From contig MEHQ01000681.1 in NCBI GenBank assembly GCA_008828725.1, positions 1-64,000 on the forward strand: 64,000 nucleotides of DNA, in the 5' to 3' direction. Positions 18,601-28,500 of this stretch are shown here, piece after piece (positions within the stretch are counted from its first letter, which is position 1; each line of letters begins with the position of its first letter). The position numbers were made by a program, and so were the translations under genes. The stretch comes from Saccharina japonica. Taxonomy: Eukaryota > Sar > Phaeophyceae > Laminariales > Laminariaceae. A model generated the notes under the pieces. That model was given only the letters and a program-made list of their open reading frames with translations, had not been told where the DNA came from and made no database searches.

Positions 18601-21493
18601 GTTCTTGCCTTGGTTTTTATCGCGAGAAAATTTCAGCACTTTCTTCCCTCGTCGACTTTCGTCGAATTTTGGCTATTAGTGACTATTAGGGCCGTTCCTA
18701 ACGAACAAAACAAAATCACGATTCGTGACGTTTTGGCATGACAAAATATCACGATTCGTGATGTTTCTTTCAAAACGAAAATAGGTGCTTTTTCGTCACG
18801 TTTCGTGATATTTTCAAATTATAAAAAATCCGATATTTTCAAACCAACGGTATTTGAGGGCGGGGGCAACTCTCGCAGGTAGGTCACGGCCAGGCCGTTC
18901 CGAGCCGACCGTGCCCGACCCGGTCCGCGATTCAAACCATGGGCAGAGGCCCGACACGGTCTGTGATATTCCAACCTCACGCGCCGTCGGCCAGGCCAGG
19001 TCCGCGCGAGGTTCCAATCTCGCTGACATGTCGTCTGCTCTGCCTGGCCCATGAGATTTTCAGATTATTTTTGCTTTTTCTTCACGCTGTGTCTCCTCCT
19101 CGAGATTTCGAGGTCACAGCATGCTCGTTACGCCGCACCCAGCAGTGTCTTTAGGCAGCCGCTCGCTGTCCACAACCGGCGTACGAAGCACAAGCAGGGC
19201 CTGACATGCCCCTATACCGGCCATCGGATACCGTTGGTGTCGGGTGGGTTACGTAGTGCCTTGATCAGGCGTATTCTGAGCCACGACAAAAGTCGTGAAT
19301 CGTGATTTTGTTTTTTTTTAGGAAATTGTAAAAAAATTGGCGTCATGAATCGTGAGGTTTTTGTCGTGAATCACGACAAAAAAAATCACGATTCACGACA
19401 AAAACCTCACGAATCGTGATTTTTTTCGTTCGTTAGGAATGGCCCTTAGGGACTATTACTGACTGGTACTGACTGTTACTGACTGTCACTGACAATTACT
19501 TACTATTACTGACTATTACTGACAATTACTGACATTACTGACTATCACTGACCATCACTGACTATTACTTACTATTACTGGCTATTACTGACTATCACTG
19601 ACAATTACTGGTTATTACTGACTATCACTGACTACTACTAACTAATACTGACTATTACTGTCTATTACAGTAGTATACCCCTCAACGGAGTAAATACCCC
19701 ACATTTTTTGTTTTTACAATAGTTTTCGGTACAAACCAAGGTAATGTAATAGCTCATCGGATTAAGCCTACCAGTACACTTTTTTGCCTTAAAGCCAGTT
19801 TTATGGTGATACTGAAGTATAACTATATACAACTCTTCAAGTGAGGACCTCAGAAAATAATATTAACAGGGGCGCCCGTACCGCACCATGCTTCCAAAAA
19901 ATAAAAATGGAGTTTTTCGGTCGGACAGTGCGAATCTCTGGCTTCAAGCTTTCTTATTAGGATCTCCGGCCTCCGTATCAATTTAGTGTAGCTGTCGCTA
20001 GGAACTCGCCCAGAAGGACACATTTGTAACAGTCGTCATGAACTCTTTCATCAAGTAACAGCGGTCGGACGGAAATCCAATGGAAATGCATGTTACAGCG
20101 AGTCCAAAAGGGGTCCCTGAAAAAAAAGCTGCCGTGTAAATTAGAAACTCGCGTTCGCTCGTGAGAACTATCGCACCGAGCCGTCTTCCATCAATCGCCT
20201 GGTCACGGCTAAACGCGTGCAAACTGACACGTCTCATCATCGCGCGGGTGGGTTGCAAACTCCTGATGTCGCACGCGCCACCGGTGGAAGCTAGGACAGC
20301 CCCGGAAGCCTACCACCGTTACCAGCCGCCGGACTGGCAGACTGAAAAACTCACGATGAGTGCTAGCTATTATGCCCACAGCAAAAGCTAGCCGTGACAA
20401 CGCGACAGCGTAAAAAATGAACGAATGACATCCCCCCTCAGAGGTCTATTGCTGTTGGCAGCGCGTTGCGCGTGCAAGCAGGCATTGGTACGCCTGAAGC
20501 ATATGATTATTGTAGTAGTCGCCCAGAGCATAGAGGTAGGCATGGTACTTACAAGCCAGAGGAGAGCTGCCGCCAGCAACCAGGCCAAGTCCACGCGCCT
20601 CGCGCCCCCCGGCCATGGCACCCTGCCAAAGAACGGAGTGTGGAGGATGGGCGGTGAAGGATGTTGGGTTTCCCCCCTTCACCTATTAATACGTGCTTCG
20701 TATAAAAACCATACAACACGAAGCCACACCCCATTATTTGGGGCGACCGTAAAGCAGCCTCGTCGGGATGCCCACTCGCTGCAAACAACGTTTTATTAAT
20801 ACGGTTACAGATATATAAGTCAGATGCGAAATCAATCGATTGCGTGGCTGATGCTCGACTTAGCAAGCTGCGTGAGCTGCGGTCGCGTTTTGAGTTCTAC
20901 CTGAACTAAGCGAAAAAACTTCCGGCCAACCGTCGCGCTTCGCCGCGAGCGCCCGAATAGTGTTATCTGTGCCACCCCGCCTCCTGAACAATGGAACGCC
21001 TCGTCATCGACCCAACCGACGCGCGCCGCTTCTCCAAGCATGGCCCTTGTACGCAACATACACGCGGCGTCTTCCCATACGATAAGTGGTCTCAAGAGGG
21101 CACAACCCGTATGCGTACATATGTATGACAGCTTACTATGCGTGATGTTAAAACACACACCATACGGCCGTCGGTATTTACACCCCGTAGCACGGGCGAT
21201 CGCAAGTAACACTGGCAGCTTGAAAATACGAGTTTTGGCTATTCAATATTTCAGGCGCACGCCCTCAATAATTCCCCGGCAGTTACGAACCCTTGAACCG
21301 TTCGCAATCACCCCGCCGTTGTGTGCTAGCCCTGTCCTCACCGCGCACGGTCCTGGGCGACGCGAAGGACCCGCTGCCACCCCGAGGTGGCCCTCCCGCC
21401 ATCGTCCGGCCCTCGTCTCGAGAGGGTCACTAGATTGGTGAAGCTTTCGTCGAGGTCTTCGCACTCGCATAAAAACTGTTGGATTGGAGGCAT
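6615..21493 (-). CDS. DHHC-type protein S-acyltransferase (palmitoyltransferase), eight exons
   Basis: Transfers palmitate from acyl-CoA to cysteines of membrane-associated proteins; a four-span membrane enzyme of the endomembrane system. Exons in transcript order on the minus strand: 21493-21342, 20622-20553, 17336-17208, 12761-12586, 9395-9212, 7914-7798, 6977-6902, 6832-6615. All introns are GT-AG and all phases agree, giving 373 aa. Seen in the protein: TM1 about 62-76, TM2 84-104, a cysteine-rich domain with C157, C160, C170, C171, C174 and C177, catalytic DHHC at 183-186, C192, TM3 about 200-220, TM4 about 259-285, TSLD (286-289) where the family has TTxE, and RGFLRNW...G (326-338) matching the C-terminal PaCCT motif. 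Odd points: the CRD has CC where HC is usual, and DHHC is followed by V rather than P. Acceptor at 12762 is a tandem CAGCAG. Introns hold LINEs, MITEs and minisatellites. First exon is the least certain. Confidence 0.82.
7117..7222. repeat. (GGCAA)n microsatellite
   Basis: About 20 near-perfect copies of the pentamer lie in the intron between acyltransferase exons 6 and 7. Because five is not a multiple of three, both strands stay open and give spurious ORFs. Confidence 0.95.
7450..7615 (-). repeat. Dispersed repeat family A, inverted copy
   Basis: Reverse complement of the block at 1-170 and 18484-18672 (ATTCTCGCGATAAAAATGCA, GACCCCGGATCTGAGTTACG). It lies in the intron between acyltransferase exons 6 and 7. 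Confidence 0.75.
8345..9012 (+). pseudogene. Decayed C-terminus of a LINE reverse transcriptase, poly(C)-tailed family C
   Basis: The longest family C copy. 8361-8660 reads LRCHVGDLDLPERGRR-type sequence up to a stop, then 8664 onward gives a CxC-x8-H-x4-C knuckle (ICPCGEAIEGRTHIVGEC), interrupted by stops, and 8753-8974 continues with the C-terminus ending RSRNGAPS. A tail with GGTCTATGGTCATACGAC, GGCCATGCACATGAGT and a C run (9028-9036) follows. Cys-rich ends of this type follow the reverse transcriptase of many LINEs. In-frame stops and a frame change show it is dead. It sits in an intron of the acyltransferase gene on the opposite strand. Confidence 0.6.
9037..9165 (+). mobile_element. 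Two further poly(C)-tailed LINE tail fragments in series
   Basis: The 3' tail (GGGTCTATGG ... GGCCGTGCACGATATGAGTA then C run 9084-9097; and GGGTCTATGGATAG ... GAAGTACACCCC 9109-9165) is repeated twice directly after the longer copy. Each fragment ends in C-rich sequence and the series is head-to-tail. Confidence 0.6.
10563..10621 (-). mobile_element. Poly(C)-tailed LINE tail fragment (family C)
   Basis: G run 10563-10574 followed by TGTACTTCATCTTCATGCAT, GGCCGTAGTCGTGTGACCAT. It is severely 5'-truncated and contains only the last 50 bp or so of the element. Confidence 0.6.
10820..11040. repeat. Degenerate CAGTCGTTAGTA tandem repeats
   Basis: A higher-order unit of about 60 bp (GTCAGTCGTTAGTAAGGCTA ... 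GAGCGGTAGTCGTTAGTG) is present twice, then shorter decaying units. Similar TCAGTCGTTAGTACTATTAG sequence occurs at 3076-3165. It is intronic in the acyltransferase gene. Confidence 0.7.
11839..12136. mobile_element. MITE family M2 (CCTCGGACAGATGATCTACA termini)
   Basis: 298 bp with inverted ends CCTCGGACA...ATCTA and TAGATCATCTGTCCGAGG. The interior is rich in AGATCATACAGATCAT repeats. Relatives at 15608-15953, 47789-48098 and 49655-49880 share ACAGATCCAACCCAGGAAAC and the GATCATACAGATCA core. No ORF is present. Confidence 0.7.
13401..13693. mobile_element. hAT-like MITE with 8-bp target-site duplication
   Basis: The element spans 13409-13685 (277 bp). Ends are TAGTGTTGGATATCGAT and ATAGCATATCCAACACTA, and the interior is full of CGATAT palindromes. 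Flanking CGCAGCGC (13401-13408) and CGCAGCAC (13686-13693) form an 8-bp duplication with one mismatch. TIRs starting TAGTG plus an 8-bp TSD fit the hAT superfamily. No coding capacity. Confidence 0.75.
13719..13850 (-). mobile_element. 5'-truncated poly(C)-tailed LINE (family C), antisense
   Basis: G run 13720-13728, then TGTACTTCATTTTCATGCAT, GGCCATAGTTGTATGACCAT, ACAATGCCGGGACGGAGCAT and ACCGACCAGGCAGACATTGC. In sense it ends with the same residues NVCLVGEN...CSVPAL as the 5.1 kb copy. It lies 26 bp from the hAT-like MITE. Confidence 0.7.
13930..14690. repeat. Degenerate (TAACGG/TAACTG)n satellite
   Basis: About 760 bp built on a 6-bp period (GGTAAC, TGTAACGGTAAC, later CAGTAACTGTAA). The repeat drifts from GGTAAC-rich to CAGTAAC-rich between its halves. 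Several frames on both strands stay open and give Val-Thr runs; these are not genes. It is in the intron between acyltransferase exons 3 and 4. Confidence 0.85.
15608..15953. mobile_element. MITE family M2, copy 2
   Basis: Inverted ends ACGTCGGACCGACAGATCAT and ATCACGATCTGTCCGAAGTG. It shares AGATCCAACCCAGGAAACAT and GATCATACAGATCATACAGA with the 11.8 kb copy and is inserted within the ~100-bp tandem array. Confidence 0.65.
15962..16022. repeat. 10-bp minisatellite (GACTATTAGT)n
   Basis: Five to six perfect units. The same unit forms the larger array at 18418-19680. Confidence 0.9.
16785..16975 (+). repeat. Dispersed repeat family A, copy with C-run insertion
   Basis: Matches 18484-18672 and 1-170, but the middle is replaced by a C run and ATGACATTAGTACACCCC (16867-16900), which resembles the poly(C) LINE tail. 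Confidence 0.65.
18484..18672 (+). repeat. Dispersed repeat family A, copy in the minisatellite
   Basis: Same landmarks as 1-170 (GTAACTCAGATCCGGGGTCA, CACTACGGTTCTTGCC, TTTCTTCCCTCGTCGACT). Flanking minisatellite sequence continues on both sides, indicating insertion into the array. Confidence 0.75.
18686..19448. mobile_element. PIF/Harbinger-like non-autonomous element with TTA duplication
   Basis: The element spans 18689-19445 (757 bp). Its roughly 40-bp inverted ends start GGGCCGTTCCTAACGAAC on the left and, read inward on the other strand, GGGCCATTCCTAACGAAC on the right. TTA is duplicated at 18686-18688 and 19446-19448. Subterminal palindromes TCACGATTCGTGA recur. A 3-bp TTA duplication plus GGGCC ends fits PIF/Harbinger. 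The GC-rich middle has no transposase. Confidence 0.75.
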
Positions 21494-21518
21494 AAATGGC
21501 GGTCGCGCATGATGAGAA

Positions 21519-21575
21519 AGGGTCATTCCTAACGAACCAAAACAAACGTCACGAATCGCGACAACAACAAACATA
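21519..21575 (+). mobile_element. Solo end of the Harbinger-like element
   Basis: GGGTCATTCCTAACGAACCA followed by CACGAATCGCGA matches one end of 18689-19445. No partner end was found nearby. It lies 26 bp upstream of the acyltransferase start codon. Confidence 0.55.
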
Positions 21576-21829
21576 GACGATCACGAGCAGTAGCTTTGCC
21601 GGTGGGCTCTTCCTTGTCTCGAACCGTTCTTCAAGTTGAAGTTGTTTTTCAAGTTGGAAGTTTTTTTTCAGGTTAAAATTCCTTCAAGTTGAAGTTGTGC
21701 CCACAGTGGGGATATAGAGCCTAGACGCTTCATGTAGGATAGCTGGCCGTGATGATGAGGCGGGAGAGCTGGAGCAGACATGAACTTCCCAGCGTTTTTT
21801 TTTTCCTGGATTAAAACCCTAACAATAAC

Positions 21830-22255
21830 CCCAACCCCGACAGCCTGGGCACGTTCTCGGAAAATTATGATATATCGAGGGGTTAGTGTGGACTTCAGTA
21901 TCAACCATTTTGTCGAAGCTGGGCTAAGTAGTAATCGAACTTGAAGGCCACGGTGATGGCTGCCGCTGTACTAAGAGTATGCGCTCGCCTTTGGTCGTCT
22001 GAGCGCGGCCATGTACACCGTCTGCTGGGCCCAGCCTCGATAATTTTGTTGAAATATACTTGACTCTAGTCTCTAACCCAAATCCTACCCCTATCCCCTT
22101 CAACCCCGACCGCGGGGCAAATTTCTCGAAATAATGCTGTAATGAGGAACCCTTAACCCCGACCGCTTGGGAAAATTCTCGCAATAATGCTATAATGAGG
22201 ACCCTTAACCCAGACCGCCTGGGATTTTTCTCGGAACGTTGCTGTAATGAGAAGT
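21830..22255. repeat. Tandem repeat, about 58-bp unit
   Basis: Units of the form AACCCCGACCGC-TGGG-AAAATTCTCG-AATAATGCTGTAATGAGGA are adjacent at about 22111-22255, with a diverged unit at 21832-21880. Confidence 0.7.
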
Positions 22256-22559
22256 TTGTGCGCACAATCAATCACTCTGTCCAAGCTGGGCCAAGTGGTA
22301 TACCGGTACACTACTGGGAGCCTGGGTTATTTGTTATTTGCCCTCCCACTCAGTCTACTATAGGAAGGTCACCGTATACCGTCATAGACCATACCAGGTA
22401 GGTTCTGGTGTACCAGGCATCATTTGGAGTAGTCCCATGGTCTGTTTTATGTTATGGCATTGATATCGTTTATCTTGAAACTTCCTCTGTACTGCTGTAC
22501 TGCTGTATAGAAAGGAAATATCCTCGGGCTATTCAAGTATGCAAAAGGCGGCGTATCCC

Positions 22560-22855
22560 AGTGGGACTTCCATGGGTCCATGGGCGTACCATGGTGTCCC
22601 GATGGGTCTCCCATGACCCATGACACTTCCGTGATGCTTTCTTGTACCTCCATGAGACTTCCATGGGACTTCCACGGAACCTGATCACCCCATGGTTCTC
22701 CCATGGTGCTCCCATGGTGCTCGCATGGTGAACCCACGGGATATTTATGGGACTTCCATGGTGCTCCCATGGTTCTCCCATGGTGCTTCCATTGTACTTC
22801 CATGGGGACTTCCGTGGGATTTCCGGGCGGTAAGTCCCATGGGGATCTCGAATAA
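22560..22855. repeat. CCATGG-rich minisatellite
   Basis: A 12-15-bp degenerate unit (TCCCATGGTGCT, GGGACTTCCATG) repeats about 20 times. Each unit carries the palindrome CCATGG or a one-base variant. Both strands have open frames, which are artefacts. Confidence 0.85.
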
Positions 22856-23204
22856 GACAAGTACTCCTCACGTACACCACCTCTCGAGAGCTGAGTGCAC
22901 CCAGAACCATAACCACAGACAGCTTTATCCTTGGATAGCAAAACACACATTCGGAAAACAAAATAACTCGAACTGCTGAATGCTGTGTTCTGCTGCTGCT
23001 GTACCCTGCTGCCGTGCCTGCTGGCTGTTGTGCTGTTGTACTGATTCTATTACGGCAGTTACGGAAGAAAAGTCGAGGTGCTCCACACCATTGCTCTCTT
23101 TAAAATTCCGCTCTAGCCTACCACGCGTCATCACAATACGCTCGTAGACAATAGGACTTGTAGCGGTGGGCTGGCAAAGCTGCACGAGCTTCTGTCTTGT
23201 GATG

Positions 23205-23480
23205 ATACTTTACATCATTTACGTACGTACAAGCACGTTCTCCCTTCTTGCAGACTGCAGACTGCAGACCCAAGGCGCGGCGGAATTCGACTTTGAAATC
23301 AATGATTTTCCTAGAGCTCCTTTTGTGTGGTGTGGGCAAAATTCAACAACCTGACTGCTCCTCGACTGGTGCACAGCCATTCACCTGCAATATGTTCTTG
23401 ATCTCCCCCTCTTGCGAGACGTATTCGCACCAGTTCTCCATCAAGCTCGCGGATCCAATCCAACTCGACAGCGAACTGAG
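23205..23480 (-). other. Possible exon, strand uncertain
   Basis: On the minus strand, GTTTGTTCTCAG (acceptor-like, ending 23477) is followed by an open frame containing LMENWCEYVSQEGEIKNIL and ending in a stop near 23350. The plus strand also has a plausible frame here (AAEFDFEINDFPRAPFVW). I recognise neither, and no flanking exon was found, so this is only a candidate. Confidence 0.2.
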
Positions 23481-23962
23481 AACAAACGAACAAACCTAAT
23501 ACTGGGGGTTTCGAAAGATAAAGAGGCTGTACATGAATAGATGAAGATGGCGTTTGTCCCCGCCTGAATGGTCGAAGAAGAAACCTCGCTGAACCTCATC
23601 GACTGCCGCTCGCACGCCTCAGGTCAAGAGTTCAATCGGTGAGCTCCTGTGAGGCTAGGTGCTGTACACTCTTCCCTCTTGTCGTAGAAAGTGTATTGTT
23701 CCTGCTCAGCTCAGCGTTCCAGCCCCATCATCGCGTCCCTTTTTTATGTGTTAGCCTTTTTGCCTCCTCTGCCTCCGTCACCTCCACCATGATCTGATTC
23801 ACTCCTCACCGGGCTCGACTCGAACTGTCTATGGCTCGCAACTCAAGCCCAGCCTTTTACGACTGCGTAGAACCTCTCGAGGAGAAAGACATGCGATATA
23901 TTCCCCCCTAATTTTCTGTCTGTCTGCTCGTGCTACGTGGCAGATTCGGGCAACACACAACC

Positions 23963-25527
23963 ATGATCCGCAACGTCGTGAGGTCGCTTGGAGGGCGAGC
24001 GGGAGCCGCTTCGTTGAGGACGACACAGGTCCCGTCGACCGCACGAGCTGCCCATGGAGCGACATTAAGAGCCGCATCAGTAGTAGGGGGTGCCCAGGCG
24101 GCGCAGGGGCAGGGGTTGAGGAGGTTTAGCGACTCTGCGGCGCCCGAAGGTGGGTTCGGTAGCTGATCGAGCATGCCTTTTTTGGGTGCTGCGCGAAAGT
24201 GCTGCAGTGCTTCGCGAAAGGTGAACCAAACAGAGCCTCTCGGAGACGAAGACAAGCGGCGCTATTTCTGTCGACTCTTGATTGACAGCGGTTGTTGGTC
24301 GTGGTTGCGTGATGCGTACGCGCATAGAGACAGCAGAAGTAAAATCGTCCTGTTTGCATTCGATCCAAGTCTAGGAAGGCTTGGTGTGATGGGTGGATGG
24401 TGGATGAGCATTTAGACGCGCGCCTTATTATGCGGGATGCTGTTCCTAAATACGAAATATGTGTTTGTATCACGAATTGCTAGACAGAGAGGCCCGAAAT
24501 TTCCGAGGCTTCACAACAGACAGGGTGTGTTTGTACGTACTGCTGTACGAGTACCAGGTACCAGGTATCTGATGGTACATACCAGGTATGATACCCAGGT
24601 ACAGGCAGTATGTCGTAACCACAGGTAGTTCAAGTATTACACGTATTATATCGTTTACCGGTACCTGGTACGAGGCACAGCAGCAGTACTCCTGTACCAC
24701 GACAAGGTGTATATATACATGAGGACGATGCCGTCAGCACGACCACTGTACAAGTGCCGTCGCCCATCGCGTTTTGGTGCTCGTACTCGTACTCGTACTC
24801 TACCTCCGTGCACCCATAATCCATACGTCGATCTCTACGAGTAGAGTACTTATTACGGTGTAACGGTCACTCGTGCTGTTGCAGGTCGTCCTCCTGTAGA
24901 TACCTGGTATGTAGCTGCGAACCTCCACCTTGTTCGGGTGTGTCCTCGTATTATTAATAGTGTACACCAGGCACAGAAGCCGTTGTGATGTCTGGCACCT
25001 CCTACCTTTGGTACTTGGTACCGTATTTGGCCTGAGGAACCACCCCGGGTGATTTTTTTGGGGGGGGGGTTATTTTTCGTCGCCCATGAGGTGGTTTCAG
25101 TAGTTGGGGTGGTATCAAACGAACCCCCGTCGTAAAGGGCATGCTCTATTTGAGTTTTGGTACGTTTATCACCGGGGGTGGTTCTCGTGGGTGGGTGACA
25201 TCGTGGGGGGTGATATCAGTACGATAAGGAATCCTTTGGCGAATTTAGCACACACCCCTAGGGCAGCAGACGGGGTGATAATGATAATATGGGGGGTTGG
25301 GGGCGATGCAGCAAAAGCTGGGACAGAGTCGTTGGTACATTTTTTACACTTCCAGGCAGGTACCAGGGCGGCGGGGGGGGTGTACTCATGTCGTGCATGG
25401 CCGTTGTCTTACGGGTATAGACCGGGGGGGGGGGGTGAAAGCACGGGAATGATACCAGCAACGCGTAAAAATACCCGTGTTGCTTGCATGCCACTTGATC
25501 TGAAAGAGCCAGTGGGGGCAGGCATCG

Positions 25528-25566
<39 letters not shown>

Positions 25567-28500
25567 GGCCGGCACGCCACGCTCTGCTGTCGGAGCTTGA
25601 GGCATATAGATGCAGAAGAGGTGGTTTGAGAACGGGCGAACATAAAGGCGATCGTGGCTCCTCTCGTGGCTCTCGAGGCGCATCAGCAGGCGGTGCCGGG
25701 GCCACAGATGCGTCCTGTCCTCGGTGGTGGACCGCCCATACCGAAGGGCTCTACGTACCCCTAATAAATGTTATTGTCGATGTGCGGTGTCGTCGCGCAC
25801 CTTGGCTCTGGTTTTGTGTCGACCCCGGGGGATAATGTTGTTGGTGTTGTTTAGAAGCCCTGTCATACCGCACCGGGGGGATGGTGTCTAACAATCCCCG
25901 GTGATTAACTCTATTTTTGTGTAGTTTCGCTTTTTCCATCACCGGGAATGGTTTACTGCGGTTGGGTGGTATCTTCGACCTAATACGGTTATAGAACCTA
26001 TATTCGTGTAAACGTGGTGACTCCCAAGCTCCAAGCTCCCAAGTAATTGCCGGTTGCTGTAGAGAGGTAATGGTGACCTTCGAAATCAGCAGTGCATCAG
26101 TCCAAGATGCAAAATATCTATTGGTCGAGCAATAGACCTACCGCGGTGCATATGCCAGTATGTTTCCTGACATGCTTACTGCTGCAGAGCAGTAGACCTA
26201 CTCGGCCCTTGTCTGCTGACCGTACGTGGAGCAGTAGCTTGCGTCATACCCGGTAGCTGCTGCGCTGCTGCGGTGTTGGCTTACGCGCCTAAGCGGGGGT
26301 CTTCAACGGTGTCATTCAATGGCCTCATCTTGGGGGCGATTTTAGCGACATTTGTAGTATTCGCAACATCGGAACCAGCTGTCAATACCCGGGTTGGTCG
26401 GGTGTTCTATTTTAGACGGGGTGCACCGGTATCTCAACGCCCCATGAAGCCTTGTTTTTATAAATACGAAATATACATTACGTACCACCCAGTTACTCTG
26501 GCCCTTAGGTTTCCCGCGTCGCAGTAAAATCCCGCCGTTCCCGTTGGTATGTTGGCATCCCTCATGACTTTGTACGTCGTTTTCTCGAGTTCGAGCCCCC
26601 CCAAGGAACTTTTTCTTGTGCAGAAATCGACGTCGAAATCGCCTATTAATAGCGCGTGTACCCACAATTTCGACGCGAGTCGACGAGGGAAGAAACTGTT
26701 GTTGCTGTTGTAGGTGCTGACGTTGTTGCTGCTGGCCTTTGTTGGTGTCGTCGTTGCTCTTGATTTTGTTTGCTGTTGCTGTTGGTGTTTTCCGCTGCTG
26801 CTATTTGGCGTTGCTTGCTGATGTTGATGTCGCTTTTTTTTGTTTTGTTCATGTTTGTGTTGGGTGTTGACATTTCTGTTGATGTTGGTATCGCTTTTCC
26901 TTTTGTTGCTGTCGGCGCGGATATTGGTTTTGACGTTGATGTTGATGTTGCCGTTTTTTTTTTTTTCCGTTGGCGTTTTACCGTTGCCGCTGCTTTTTCC
27001 AGACGTGCGCACGGCGCAGCACGCGTGGGAGAAGTCGTGCTACTTCAACATCGACTACAAGATCGACGAGGGGAATTCGGTGTACGACGCCATCAGCCGA
27101 ATGTCCGCATACAACGTGGGCTGCCTCATCGTCACCAAGAACGGGGTGGTGAGCAAATAGGCTATATGAGGAGACCGCGGTTTGACCCCTTGACTGACAG
27201 ACGGTTTGACTCCTTGACTGACAGACGGTTTGACCTCTTGACTGACTGCCGGTTCGACTCCTTGACTGACCGCCGTGACGGCACCCTAAACTAAAACTAT
27301 AATATATATGTATGTATCAAGCCCGATATAGGCCTTGACGCTCCCAAGAGGCCGGTCTGGTATTAATAGCGCCTTTAGTGTTGAGTCCTACAATATGCCA
27401 TAAGGAGGCTGGGGTTTGACCCTTTATCTTGGCGCGACCGCCCCCCTGACCTATCTGCTACAGTAGCACATTTGGTGCTGAACCCCACGTGACGTTATGC
27501 TAGGAGACTTGGGAGCGTTGGTTTGACCCCTTTTGACTTGACCGCCCTGACCGCCCCGTGCACGAATTAGTTAGCGTAGCAAGGCCAAAATAATCCTTGA
27601 CGCGCCTCAAACGAACGGTCTCCTATTAATGCATCTTGGTGAGGCCTATGCTTTATGATGATGAGGATGTTCTCTCATCAACTTATCTCCCTGAAATCCT
27701 GCCTATGGTGACAAAACAGACCGTAACAAAAGCATGCATCTCGATGGGAGAAAACACATATATTAATAGGAGGCCGCGGTTTGACCACCTTGACTGACCG
27801 CCTCTGGCCTAAACCCTAACCCTAACCTACACTAAAACTATAGTAACATATCAAGCCCAACGTAATCCTTGACGAGCCCCCCCAAAACCGGTCTCCTCTA
27901 CGTAGCCAGTAGTATCTTTGTTTGCGGGTCCGTAGATGAGGCGTTTTTCATGCGGACGTGGGTGTGGCCACCGCTCTCATCGTTCACCGACACCGTTTCA
28001 CCAGAGGGGATGAGTTGTACCTTTTTGTGATGGCGGTATCTGGCGGCCTCGCTGCCCCCCGTGGCTCGTCACCCATACTATCAGTAGGCGGTTCGGTCTG
28101 CAAGACAAAAAATCTACGTATTTGTTTTTGGTCGCCGTCTCTGGGCCCCAGAAGGGTACGTTAATACGAGTATTAATATGACTGCCTGCAAGTTAGTTGA
28201 TTGGTCGGTCCTCTACCCGTTGATAACTGCTGCTTGCTCTTGCCGGAAAACAGGTGTCCGGAATCATTTCGGAGCGCGACTACGTGTGCAAGGTCGCCCT
28301 TCTTGGCAAGCACTCCAAGGACACTAAGGTGACCTTTTTCTCCAGCTGTGGGTTAGGGTTGGGGTTAGGGCTTTAAGGGTTATAGATGCTGCTACGGTGG
28401 TTCGTCTACCTGTATTTTTGGCACACCGTCTCAGTAGTAGTGCGTGCGATGCGGCGCGTCGCCTTTCCCCCTATGAGTATGAATAGCCGCGTTTTAGGAG

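Larger units (their letters stand above)
18418..19680. repeat. 10-bp minisatellite array hosting two insertions
   Basis: GACTATTAGT units (18418-18480, 18670-18688) and GACTATTACT-type units (19449-19680) belong to one array. It is split by family A repeat (18484-18672) and by the Harbinger-like element (18689-19445). All lies in the intron between acyltransferase exons 2 and 3. Confidence 0.75.
21494..23962. other. Divergent intergenic region between acyltransferase and CBS genes
   Basis: Holds a 58-bp-period repeat (21830-22255), a CCATGG-rich minisatellite (22560-22855) and a possible coding scrap (23205-23480). No promoter element can be named with confidence. 23550-23960 shows only short ORFs. 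Confidence 0.5.

Noticed and set aside
25104-25835. 243-codon plus-strand ORF
   Set aside because: It crosses the (CTG)12 run and a LINE tail inside CBS intron 1; composition is repeat-driven and no domain is seen.
26458-27012. 184-codon antisense ORF rich in Asn, Gln and His
   Set aside because: It is the reverse of the GTT-rich tract before CBS exon 2 and overlaps a real exon on the other strand.
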